Shown here: in pieces, positions 47,987 through 58,618 of the stretch | Position numbering within the stretch: position 1 is the stretch's first letter | How the letters are laid out: each line of letters starts with the position of its first letter | Assembly: GCA_030762935.1 (NCBI GenBank) | Contig: CM060890.1 | Span: 65,040,765 to 65,104,764 of the forward strand | Origin: Hymenopus coronatus | Lineage: Eukaryota > Arthropoda > Insecta > Mantodea > Hymenopodidae | DNA length: 64,000 nucleotides | Direction: 5' to 3' | Translations under genes and position numbers: made by a program | The notes under the pieces: model-generated | Database searches by the model: none | Seen by the model: only the letters and a program-made list of their open reading frames with translations | What the model was told of the DNA's origin: nothing

Positions 47987-48454
47987 CCTTTTTTAGAAAG
48001 TTTTTGTCTATCTCTGACGGTTTACTAGTTATGCAAAATTCAGAAAATGCATCCAGAATAAACAGGTATTCAGAAGCTATTCCCAGAAAATTCAAGAAAT
48101 ACACTTTATTTGTGCTGGAAATAGCTTTAATATGTGGTATTTTAATCAAAAGCATTAGATATGTTTTTAAGAAAAACAAAATTTTCCATTTAAAGGGTAG
48201 TTTGGGGTGGGAAGATTTTCTTGAAAATCTTCGTGTCGTATTCTTGGATAATATCAAACTTAATACCAAATTTGGTATTTAACCGTCTCTTCGTCTTGAG
48301 CAATGCTGTCCAGACACACACGGACCTTTTTCTGATTTTTTTTTATTCAGGGGGTCCTAAAACATGTATTTCCGGTGAAATCTCGGTATCGAAGTTTTGG
48401 GTGTGTCCGCTATGTACTTTAATACGGGGCTAGAGAAAGTAAAAATATTGCTTT

Positions 48455-48740
48455 ACCTAGACAATTTAGTTTGGGACAGGGTATTTTGATTGAAAATCTC
48501 CATGTTGACTTTCTTGAAAAATGGAGCTCCATGTCAAATTTGGAAACTAACCGACTTTGGTTATTAGTTATGCTGTTCACTAACTTGCACGCGTACGCTC
48601 GCACTGAAATGTTTCTAAAACTGTTTTTATTTATATTCTGGGTACAACAAAACCCTATTTCCAGAGAAATCTTAATGTTTGGGTGGAATACAATATTTCA
48701 TTTACTAATTTAAATAGTTAAATAATTTAAAAAGTAAAAA
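48455..48740 (+). repeat. Family A repeat, 3' part
   Basis: CTAGACAATTTAGTTTGGG, CAAATTTGGAAACTAACCGA, TATTTCCAGAGAAATC and a final AAAAAGTAAAAATG. It follows the preceding copy after about 10 bases. Confidence 0.7.
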
Positions 48741-49682
48741 TGAATTCCACGTGACCTAAAGACACAGCATAACTTTCATCATAAAATGGATTTTACGGAC
48801 TGCCACAGAGAGAATTATCGCTGCATTTGAGGTAAGTGCCCAATGAGAACATGCTCATTGTTGCTTTTGAAAAAGTTGAATGATGGTCCTAATGCAATAA
48901 TGCTTCATTGTGCAATAACATCAACATGAATGCACTCATTTTTGAAATAATATAATGCATCCAAATCAAAACTACTATATTTCTGCACTTTCTTTGTTAG
49001 GTCAATGATTCGATCTCCAAAGACCTTGAAGGTGCGCATGAAAGTAGATAAACACAAAGACTTCCCCGAGTGTCTAGCCCAAGAAGCCGACACAATCGCC
49101 CTGCTGATCGCGTTACGGCAGTATTTTTCTCGCCATAACTCCTACACGTGCGACTGGAAACCGCGGCTCAAGTGCAGATCAAAGGAGCAACCGGTACTAT
49201 AGAGGCACAGGATGCATATCTGAATTTCATTATAATGAGAGCATAACGAGGTTAGGAGGAGTATCGGATATCAACAGACTTGTCTCGTACACCACAGTTC
49301 GGTTTCCTGGATGTCAAGAAGTTGGCCAGATGGGTTGCAGATAGAACCTCCGAACATATGGCACTGCATTCAATTCTCTGCTATTCCCATCCACATAAAC
49401 ACAATTTCGTGGCTTTGACCATGAGCACAGCTTGTAGATATCGCATCATCTGCCGAGACATACGAGCATAAATTGAAGGAAATTGTTCAAAGAATTACAA
49501 ATTAAACAACTCCACAGTAGCCTTAGAGGTCAAGAAAAGCAAACTGAAAGTGTGGATCTGAGAACTGTTCCCGAGCCGAGATTCCACAGACACAGACGCG
49601 TATGTCATGAAAAAGCTACAGTTTGTCTCTTTCGTTATACAAAGCTGTTTAATTTCTTTTGCCCATTATTAAGATTGTTTCT
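48741..49682. other. GC-richer unique island, candidate exon at 48998-49203
   Basis: On + a consensus donor GAG|GTAAGT (48830/48831) is followed by an acceptor CTTTGTTAG (48997). Then come about 66 open codons to TAG at 49201, with G/C-rich third positions: KVRMKVDKHKDFPECLAQEA and KPRLKCRSKEQPVL. The matching upstream frame (GFYGLPQRELSLHLR) has no ATG. Two more frames follow at 49280-49471 and 49483-49731. No family was recognised. Confidence 0.3.
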
Positions 49683-49800
49683 TCTGTTTACTTTGTCTAG
49701 CGTATATGTACAACGTGCATTATGGACATAGAAGTTATTGTATTTCACCAAAAAATTTTATACCGAGATTTCACCAGAAACATGTTTTGAGACTTCCTAA
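49683..49800 (-). repeat. Family A terminal fragment, inverted
   Basis: TTTACTTTGTCTAGCGTATA, TATACCGAGATTTCACC and AACATGTTTTGAGACTTCC. Confidence 0.75.
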
Positions 49801-49817
49801 ATAAAAAAAATAAAAAA

Positions 49818-49960
49818 TCTGATGTGTTCCATTTACATGACTTTCTCTACATCTCTGTAACAAATTATTGTTAAAAAGCCAATTCTTCTATTTCATGATA
49901 ATCAAGATTAACATTAGCAGAAATTGTCCTTACTTGGTTCCTTGTAAATAGAAGGGAAAA
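49818..49960 (+). repeat. Family A 5'-end fragment
   Basis: TCTGATGTGTTCCATTTACA through CCTTGTAAATAGAAGGGAAA. It stops where another copy begins. Confidence 0.82.
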
Positions 49961-50835
49961 TATCTAATGTGTTCCATTCACATGATATCCTCTAGCTGTT
50001 GGGTAAGCAAACCTTTTATTTAAAACTTAATCTGTTATCTATATCATGCTAATCAAGATAAATATAAGCAGAATTAGTCTTATTATTAGCTTTCTTGTAA
50101 GTAGAAGGGAAATAAGGAAATGTACGGGCTAAACCAATAGTATCATCCTATAAAACCCAGCCGCTACATGAAACAATTACAATTTCAATCTCTTTGCTTG
50201 CCAGGAATAAACAAGCGAGAACCGAGAAGAAAGATGTCTTCTTCCCTTTTGAGAAAAGTTTTAGTGACTAAAATTGAAACCAATAATCCGGAATATCTCG
50301 AAAACGGTTAACTATACAAAAAAATGTATATGCCATAAATTGTATGTTTTAATCAGATCTACATTTTTGTGCAGTTAAAAGTTTGTATATCTTTTACGGT
50401 TTGCCAGTTATATACAAGTGATCCAGAATGAATAGGTCTTCAGAGGCTATTGCTAGAAAATTCAAGATATATATTTCGTTTGTCATAAACATATCTTAAA
50501 CACAAGGTATTTTAATCAAAATCGTTAGAGCCATTTTTAAGAAAATCAAAATTTTCGAAAAATGTTCCATGTAAAGGGTGGTTTGGGGTGGGGAGATATT
50601 CTTGAAAATCTTCGTGTCGCATCCTTGGAAGATACCAAACTCAAATACCAAGTTTGGGTCTTAACGGTCTACTGTCCACAGACACACACGGGCCTTTTTC
50701 TAAAAAAAAAATTTTTTTTTTTAATCAGAGAGACCCAAAACATGTATTTCCGGTGAAATACTGGGATCGAATTTTGACTGCATTACAACACCTTCTCTAT
50801 ACACTATGTGTATAGTACGTGTAGAGAAAGTAAAA
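49961..50835 (+). repeat. Family A repeat, full length
   Basis: Starts TATCTAATGTGTTCCATTCA and ends GTACGTGTAGAGAAAGTAAA, with all landmarks and a short CA site. Confidence 0.9.
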
Positions 50836-50839
50836 AGAA

Positions 50840-51460
50840 AGCATTTTTATAAAAAGTTCAATGTGTATGTGTGCATATCTGCATGTTTGTGAACAGTATA
50901 GCTCAAAAAATTTCGTTAAATACCAAACTTGGTATTTAAGTTTATGATCTCCCATGGATGAGACACGAAGATTTTCAAGAATATGCCCCAACTCAAACTA
51001 CCCTATACATCGAAAAATGTTCGAAAATTGTGATTTTCTCAAAAATGGCTCTACGATTTTAAAATAGTATATAATGATATTTGCATGACAAATAAAATGT
51101 ATACCTTAAATTTCCTGGGAATAGATTATGAACGGCCTATGTTTCTGAATGACATAACTGGTATACTGTAAGCGATAGACAAAAGAATTACTACACAAAA
51201 AGGTATATCTCGGCAAAACAAACATTGTGTCCTTTACATTTTTGTTAAAGAGCTAACCGGTTCCGAGATTTTTTGTAATTGGTTTAAATTCTAAAATAAT
51301 TATAGGTGCTTTTCTCAAACAGGAAGTCGTCCGTGTTTCCTTTATTTTACTCCAGACTATGCAAAAAAACCGAATTTCAGTGACAATGGCAAAGCAGCAG
51401 CCGTTAAATATTTAACTATCGATTTAGCCTAGTGTATTCCCTTTATTTCCTTTCCATAGC
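50840..51460 (-). repeat. Family A repeat, inverted partial, tail-to-tail with the previous copy
   Basis: Begins at the CA/TG-rich region (GTGTATGTGTGCATATC) and runs to TAGCCTAGTGTATTCCCTTT. With the preceding + copy it forms an inverted pair separated by only a few bases. Confidence 0.8.
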
Positions 51461-52823
51461 TCGTGAAGGGAGACAAGAACAAAATCATAAGTTGCGCAGT
51501 GACAACTCTTTGCGTTAAAGAAGTGAAGTACGCATTAGCGCTCGTTTTAGTGCGGCATTCTTTGGTTTGTATACAAATAAACTGTAGCAGATTATTAACT
51601 TTGAAGAAGACAGTGATGCCTGGTTATTAGACCGAAATACAATATCCACCGTTATTACAAATCCATTTGCCATGAATATTATGGTGTTTTTCATCCAGTA
51701 TTAAAAATATCCCTCGCCAGTCACATTATTATGGGGCAGAGATGATGCTTCAGCATAAAAATATTCTAGATCAGTGTGCAAAAACTCCATAAAGAATCTG
51801 GCGGGAGTAGCTGAAATTAATTAAATCGTCATTTAACCCTACAACATAAGGTAAGATAGACATTAATTGATGTATCTTACTTCTTACAATCACTACTGCA
51901 TTTGTCTACTATAGGTTATAACCTGAGCGCCATAACAGTGAAGATACCGATTATCCCAATTCTATCGTTATAGGCTATAAGCTTTGTACATCAAAGGTTT
52001 CAAACATTTTCAAACATTTCATTGTAAACTTTGTCATCTGTACCGTGTCATATTCAGATACACTATTTGCATTTGGGTTATAAATCAGACCACACCTACC
52101 AGTTGTGGAGAAATTTATAGAGACGAAATAAATATGAATGAATGTACCGCGCTTGTTTTGACTTTCGGTGCTCGAACAGTTTTAGGCAATCTCAGCCCAC
52201 TCCTACAACGAATATTTTGGCAATCGTTAACGCCACAAAGAAATTGCATTATAAATTGTGTTTTTAACGAGATATACAGGATGTCAAAAAAGTTCGTTTA
52301 GGTTTCAGGACGTATGCAAGCAAAGATGTTTTGTTGTGTAAAACTTCTTCGGAGAATGTGCCCTTTTTGTGATATATGTAAGAGGTACCATCATACTCGG
52401 TTCACACTTGTGATAAAAACTTCTCAAAATTGTAACTCTTCCTGTTCCTAAAGTGTTACGAATTGGATTTCAGACTTACGTTAACTGAATGCATTACGGA
52501 TGTGAACGGTTAATGGTGTTCATATTGTCTTCCATTAAATTAATGTATAATTGATTTAATCACTGAATGCACAAAATACGATGGTTCTAATTACCCACTT
52601 TAATGCAACAGGAAGAAAAACTCTGACATTGCCAAATTCTTGCGTTACGTATTGTTACAATTGAATCGAGCTTTATTAATATGGACGCCCTTTTAACTGC
52701 TGTGGATGATTGTAGAGGGGTACTAGATAGACAGTTTGAGATATGGAAACGATTGTCCCTTTTGGCAAATGTTAAAGTTAAGACTCCCACGATAACATGA
52801 TCGAGCCCCTCTCTGAAATTTCC

Positions 52824-52876
<53 letters not shown>

Positions 52877-53969
52877 TTTGTTTTACTGTCAAAAAAACCT
52901 GCATAGATTAATGCAATAAAACAATTAAGTTTATTGAAAACATTTATGTGATATGTGCTTTAAAACGTAGTAACAAACTATATTTGGGGGTGGAATTAAA
53001 AAAAAAAAAAAAAACCTGATTATTGCTTAGATTTGGAACAGCATTTCTCTGAATTTGTCTGTATGTAAATATTACGCGTTTTAACCACTTGAGTTACTGT
53101 GGTCCTGCGAAAATGTGCTTCTGAAAATCTTGTCTAATGCCTACACCTGATTACAATATCATGAATTGCAAACATTGTGTTCATATTGCAAAATTATACA
53201 CATATGTGTAAGGAAAGAACTTGTTTCAACGAGGTGCAAAACGAAGACCACACATACTAACATCCTAACTAACCTAAGCTACGAACTTTGGAGCTCATGA
53301 GCTTTTTGGTGCTACTGGTACCATTGAGCTTTCTTAAGAACTTCGCTTACAAGATGACCGTTGAATTAGAAGAACAATTACTGAGACGAACCAAAGGCTC
53401 GTGGTGAGGTTCACAACAATCCTGGAATTTTTGACAGGGTGCGAGGTTCATTTCTTCGTAGGTGCAACTTCTGCAGGGATGTGCAGGTTGTCATATTATC
53501 AATTCCTCTGGTGACCTGTTGTATTTTGTGATATTGTATTATTCGTCGAAGCCTTTCTATTTGCTTGCATGTACAGCTGAAATGGTTGAATGCACATTCT
53601 TGAGCAGTACATCTTCTTAATTAGTTTTATGTAGATCATTGTTTTACTATAGAGATAGTTCATTTTTATTTAATGTGAAGTTCATTTGACACAATGATAA
53701 TATTGTTTCTTAAATTCTAAACTGTGCCTATAATCGTAATGTGTACGTAAGATAACATATCAATGTATGATACACTGCATTTAAGAAACTCCTTCAGGGC
53801 GTGTATGGAGAAGTATTAAATGCAATTGTTATTGCAAGTTTTCCGTCGCGCTACATGCTAATTATACATTACATTTATTTTATTTGTCAGTACGCATAAA
53901 TCATATTATGTAACGCAGCAAAATAGGAAGAGATCATTATAAAATACAAAGGAGACAAAATAAAAATAA
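51461..53969. other. Unassigned, with (TA)n and a small family A scrap
   Basis: A family A scrap (AATTGTGTTTTTAACGAG) lies near 52253-52275. A (TA)n tract runs at about 52830-52871. No gene was recognised. Confidence 0.4.
52830..52871. repeat. (TA)n microsatellite
   Basis: About 21 AT units. Confidence 0.96.
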
Positions 53970-54070
53970 AGGTATGTATGGAGACTTGAACCTTCAGCTC
54001 CCTCAACATTTAGACCCGATGCCCAGACGCTCACCATAGTGCTAAATAATGCACTATGTCTACGCACTCC
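53970..54070 (-). mobile_element. tRNA-derived SINE head, decayed
   Basis: On the minus strand, AGCACTATGGTGAGCGTCTG (A-box-like) and GAAGGTTCAAGTCTCC (B-box-like) are spaced as in a tRNA. There is no clear body. Confidence 0.5.
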
Positions 54071-54239
54071 AAAATCCGGGTGTTCAGTCCCGGTCCACTG
54101 CTGTTGGATCAGTGGCTAACCCTCAATAAATTTTATGCTGTAGCAAAGAATTTAAAGCCCATAACTTATAGGTTCCCTATCTCAAAATGTTCATTTTGGA
54201 CCCCTCTACAATCCTGTCAATTTGTGGTCGAATTATGGG

Positions 54240-54475
54240 ACACCCTGAATATTGGGCGTGAGACTACATAATTTTGCCCAGAGTTTCTTTATCAGCCTTA
54301 AGGTTATTTTACGTGACGTAAATCTACGATACGGGACCAAGGCTTTACTTCCCTTCCGAAGGAAGCCATGCTACGGATTTTACGCTCGAAAAAAATCCAT
54401 TGGCTTCTGCCGTGTTTGAACCTGTGACCTTGGAAACCAGAGGGCAGCACGTTACCTAGACCACAAAGGACGATT
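54240..54475 (-). mobile_element. tRNA-derived SINE, type 1
   Basis: The minus strand repeats the type 1 order: GGTCTAGGTAACGTGCTGCC head, GGTCACAGGTTCAAACACGG B-box, GCATGGCTTCCTTCGGAAGG, AAGCCTTGGTCCCGTATCG and GGGCAAAATTATGTAGTC. Confidence 0.82.
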
Positions 54476-55929
54476 TACATAGCGTTAAATCACATTGTCA
54501 ACCTTAAATATACAGTTCCATTCATTATGAGTTGGACTTTCTCGTTGCGCGCGATAGATGCATTTAGCACATTGCAAACTCAGCTTAAGATGACTAAATA
54601 TGTTAAGGATTCATAAATATACAATTATTAACATTTGATGAGCTAATTTTATGAACATTTTATGTAAAGTTTTATTTCATTCATGATATGCTAACAAGTA
54701 TCACGAGTAAGTGAGCTTTCGGCAATTTCACACATCTTTGTGATGTATTTTGTGAATATTCTCTTTTGAACCAAAGCTGGTACAAAAAGTATGTAACAAT
54801 TACGCTATGTTCTCAAAAATTACATAAAACTCATTAACCCGAAAACTTAACACTATGTCGAAACGATTTAAACCCTCAGAATTTGCGTATAGCAAACAAG
54901 ATTAAATGTTTGGCCAAATTGATCGTAAACTTTAGAAATTATTATTTTTAGTGGTACTTCTCTTTAATGACTAACGATAAGCTGTTGTTCAAAAGCGTTA
55001 TGTTTTTAAGAAAAACAGCAAACTCTGTTACGGCAGAATAAGTGTCGGCTTGTGCGAAGGCTCTCCAGTGAGGCTTTACCGCCAACATTACTTTCATATA
55101 CAAGCGTATGTCGGCGCATTTTATTCTACCGGCCCTGAATGCAAGCGTATACCGCATTACTTTTAACGCTCCGTGCACATGCTCAATTCCCAAGGCATTT
55201 GTACGTCCAGTCTCCGGATGTTATGACCTGTATTTAAACATCAGCCGCCGTGTCATTGAGCGGCTTCGTCGTTTCCCAAGCGTCTTTCAATGCCGGCGTC
55301 ACCTCTTTACCTCGGACTCTCCGCCTCTTCCTCTTTTCGGTTTCTCATTGATATATGAGAGCAGAGCGGCGGATACAAGAGTGTGTTTTTTCCTCTCTCA
55401 CAGACTCGGTAAAATCCCATTCTAAACGGCTTTTATGATGAGGCACAATTACATAATAGGTCGCGGATAGTATTTTTGAAGTTCATACTATAAAACGCAA
55501 TAGATTCTTGATCCTACGCTTTTCATATTATACACGGACGTTACAAAATTCAATCGGCAAACTACTAAGGTGATAGGCGAGCACTATGGTATCGGACACC
55601 TATGGTCTTTTGAATTCATGGTGGTTTGCACAGATCAAAATCAATAACCAGTCAGTTCGCCGCTTATTAAATTTCCCTGAGTCGCTGCTCTTGTAAATAA
55701 TCGGTTTAAAATTGGGCTCACCCAAAACGTACCCCATTCATCTGTTGGGGAAAACTGGTTAACCGCTTGTACAGGTTTGAACTCCATGTTTAAACATATG
55801 ATAACCTGTTTTTTCCTCTACAGAAATCCTGAATTACACATAAAACTTGGATGATATTTTGGGATGTATTTTAACATATGCTATTGTCATTTATTTGCAT
55901 ATACGCCCAGAAGCAAAACGCATAACAAC
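54476..55929. other. Unassigned, GC-richer block at 55010-55430
   Basis: The block holds 80-105 codon frames on both strands and CpG-bearing stretches (GCCGCCGTGTCATTGAGCGG). It matches no recognised family. The remainder is AT-rich. Confidence 0.35.
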
Positions 55930-56493
55930 GATGATTGTATGCTATGTGAACTATCGAAAGGGCTAATGTACAAGAGAATGATCATTTGCCAGCAAAATAC
56001 ACATGAATCACAAGGTCAATCATAGACGATTGTATGCTATGTAAACTATGAACGAGCTAATATACAAGAGAATGATCATTTGCCTGCAAAATACAGATGA
56101 ATCACAAGCTCAATCATAGACGATTATATGCTATGTGAACTATGAACGAGCTAATATACAAGAAAATGATCATTTGCCAGCAAAGTACACATGAATCACA
56201 AGCTCAATCATAGACGATTGTATGCTATGTGAACTATGACGAGCTAATATACAAGAAAATGATCATTTGCCAGCAAAGTACACATGAATCACAAGCTCAA
56301 TCATAGACGATTGTATGCTATGTGAACTATGAACGAGCTAATATATAAGAAAATGATCATTTGCCAGCAAAGTACACATGAATCACAAGCTCAATCTTTG
56401 GCGATTGTATGCTATGTAAACTATGAACGAGCTAATATACAAGAAAATGATCATTTGCCAGCAAAGTACAATGAATCACAAGCTCAATCATAG
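55930..56493. repeat. 94-bp minisatellite, six copies
   Basis: Units begin GATTGTATGCTATGTGAACT at 55933, 56028, 56122, 56216, 56309 and 56403 (spacing 93-95). Each holds the palindrome AAATGATCATTT, or one mismatch of it, and CATGAATCACAAGCTCAATC. Units 3-6 are more alike than units 1-2. Confidence 0.95.
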
Positions 56494-57892
56494 TTGGGTA
56501 TATTGGTTGCTGCTTTCGAACGAGTTACAGTGGGAAAACGGGCGTGTCTCATGTCCTTGATAGCTCTAATCGCGTTCTCGGTAACGCACATGTCTGCAGT
56601 ATGCAACGCAGCTCAGCATTGAAGACAAGTTGCCATCAGGGCTGAATAAAGTGTCAGGAAGCGTAAACACTTGTGCTATGACCTTCACTCAATGGCGTCA
56701 TGTTTCCCCTCCAGCGGAGCTCAAGGACTGTTTTTCAACATGCGCTAGTACTCTCCCAACCGAGCAGAATTAGAACAGTCTGCTGTATGTAGTAGGGTAA
56801 ACTTTAATGTCGTGCCAGAGCTGCGTGATTTACATACTAAATCATATTTCGCTTTTCTATAGCATACACTCTCTTAATTCGACTCCGGGTCTGTATCAGG
56901 TATTTCTCTAAGTGGTTGTTCTATTTAGAGGAAATTCTTAACCCTTTCTTGCAAAAGTGAGAATTACCGCCAAAATGACATCTCTAGCTGATGGGTGTAC
57001 ATTTGTTTCAGTATTATTCTGTTGGACATTAGCCAAGCTGTCAACAGCTCGTGAATTTTCATCCCATAATATTTTCAATGTTTGATAAACGTGATGATGC
57101 ATTTTGGACCAAATTAGTGATTTTGGGATATCAAAAGCTAGTGCAGTTTCTATCAAGAACATATGTTTCAAATCTCGGATAAATGAAACATCCGCTTACA
57201 CAAAAACACAACCGACACAGTAGTCAGAAGTTGAAATAAGGATTCTGGATAACAAGAGTCATTATTCAACAGCATATCTGATTGTAATACAAGGATCTTC
57301 ATAGGGTCAGGCCATTTATTCATGTTTTATGTTTACCATGCTTAACACCTGGGATGCTGTTTTTGTTGCTCTATCTCTTGTCGATCTAGCAATGAATAAA
57401 CCCTGTTTTAAACGAAAAGGATTATTCCGAACATTTAAAATAGACGAGTGGTTACCAAATTCAACAGAATGAAATCCGCTGAGTTACTATGGACTGAAAA
57501 ATAATCTTTAAATAATTAGGCATAACACGCCTAGGATCCTTCACACTGATGGGGAATATATGGGAGTGTCATAAAATACGCGATGAAAAGTTCTTAATGT
57601 TTTTAAATGGATGATACGTTTAAACCCCAGCATTCTTTAAAGGGTAATTACAGAAATAGAGGGAACTGAGTAATCTCTCTCCATCTCCCTCCTTCCCCCT
57701 TCTCTGTCTCTGTCTCTCTTTCTCTCTCTCTCTCTTTCTCTGCAAGCATTGCACTATAAGAATACATTCAATATTTTTTTTTCTCCCATACGCATCCAAT
57801 TCTAAATACTACGTATAAGCTGCAACTAAATAAATAATTAATATTGTCACAAATGTAAAGTACTTATATTGACCCTTGTATCACAAAATCGC
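56494..57892. other. Unassigned, with pyrimidine tract
   Basis: CT-rich tract at about 57675-57742. A 77-codon minus frame at 56938-57171 matches no recognised family. No gene is called. Confidence 0.4.
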
Positions 57893-58060
57893 GGCGACAT
57901 GGCAGAGTGGTTAGACGTTCGCCTTCCACCTAGGTGGCTAGGTTCAATTCCAGATGAGCACACGTGGGATTTGTGCTGGATGAAGCGGCGCCTGGAGGAT
58001 TTTCTCCGGTCCTCCGGTTTCCCACGCTATTCGTCTCACCAATATTTCCATCATTACTTT
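57893..58060 (+). mobile_element. tRNA-derived SINE, type 3
   Basis: A-box GGCAGAGTGGTTAGACG, B-box-like TAGGTTCAATTCCAG, then ACACGTGGGATTTGTGCTGG, GAAGCGGCGCCTGGAGG and TTTTCTCCGGTCCTCCGG. The same body appears inverted at 16895-17050. Confidence 0.78.
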
Positions 58061-58259
58061 TTCTATCATCCATTGGTCTAATTCCACCCCTCCCCCAAAT
58101 CCTGGAAACTATTTGATTCATATCGAGTCTGCTCAACAGGATCTGACCCCCAAACCTTGGCTTTTGAGTTCCGGGGGTTGTAACTACTCCAAAAGAGAAG
58201 ACTAGTAAGCAGGTGGAAAAGTAGTAAATAGTAACTCCATGGCACAACAATCCATAAAG

Positions 58260-58535
58260 GACCTTGGCCTACCGCCCGGCCGCTGCATCCTCCATCCCGG
58301 CCCGAAGGCGTCATGAATGAGGTGCAATGCTGGAAGGTGATGCGCGATTAGCGCCTCGAGTCCCTCCGTTTGGTTGATGTGGTCTTCTCGATCTGGACCG
58401 CTTACTTCTCATTTGGCCCCCAGGGACCTCACGAGGCTAAGCGCACTACGGACCAGGTCTCCCAGCGCCGGTACCGGGAATCAAACCCCCGCTTGGCAAG
58501 CAGCAGCGCTACCATCGCGCTAAGGAGACGACCTT
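58260..58535 (-). mobile_element. tRNA-derived SINE, type 4
   Basis: On the minus strand, CTCCTTAGCGCGATGGTAGC (A-box) and GGGGGTTTGATTCCCGG (B-box) lead a GC-rich body with GACTCGAGGCGCTAATCGCG and GACGCCTTCGGGCCGGG. It ends near GGTAGGCCAAGGTCC. Confidence 0.72.
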
Positions 58536-58547
58536 AAAAGTCAACCA

Positions 58548-58618
58548 GGGGGCACACGGGCGTGGACCGGGGACATCTCGATCTGCAGTCGAATGCTCTA
58601 CCATTGAGCAATACCCCA
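58548..58618 (-). pseudogene. tRNA-Cys(GCA) pseudogene
   Basis: The minus strand folds as a 71-nt tRNA: D stem GCTC/GAGC, anticodon stem TTCGA/TCGAG with loop CTGCAGA, giving anticodon GCA (Cys), and acceptor GGGGTA against TGCCCC. Defects are an unpaired first acceptor position (T opposite C), one T-stem mismatch (C opposite T), and a T loop reading TCCACGC that lacks the conserved T55 and A58. The B box is therefore damaged and transcription or charging is doubtful. There is no intron. Confidence 0.72.

Larger units (their letters stand above)
45355..48445 (+). repeat. Family A repeat, second dimer unit, split by LINE and SINE
   Basis: The copy starts ATCTGATGTGTTACACTCAC. It is interrupted at 45467/47372 by a Jockey fragment and at 47588/47863 by a SINE, then ends GGGGCTAGAGAAAGTAAAAA. 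Removing the insertions leaves roughly 0.9 kb of normal order. A 45-base T run (about 47945-47987) has expanded in place of the ACATTTTTTGTG segment. Confidence 0.87.

Noticed and set aside
47928..48269. Minus frame with a poly-lysine tail
   Set aside because: The lysines come from the T run; the rest is family A read in reverse and repeats in other copies with stops.
52262..52320. Transposon end ACAGGATGTCAAAAAAGTTC
   Set aside because: Resembles ends of some DNA transposons, but no inverted partner or coding remnant was found nearby.
55930..56493. CRISPR-like array
   Set aside because: Whole 94-bp units are tandem with no unique spacers, in a eukaryotic context; it is a minisatellite.
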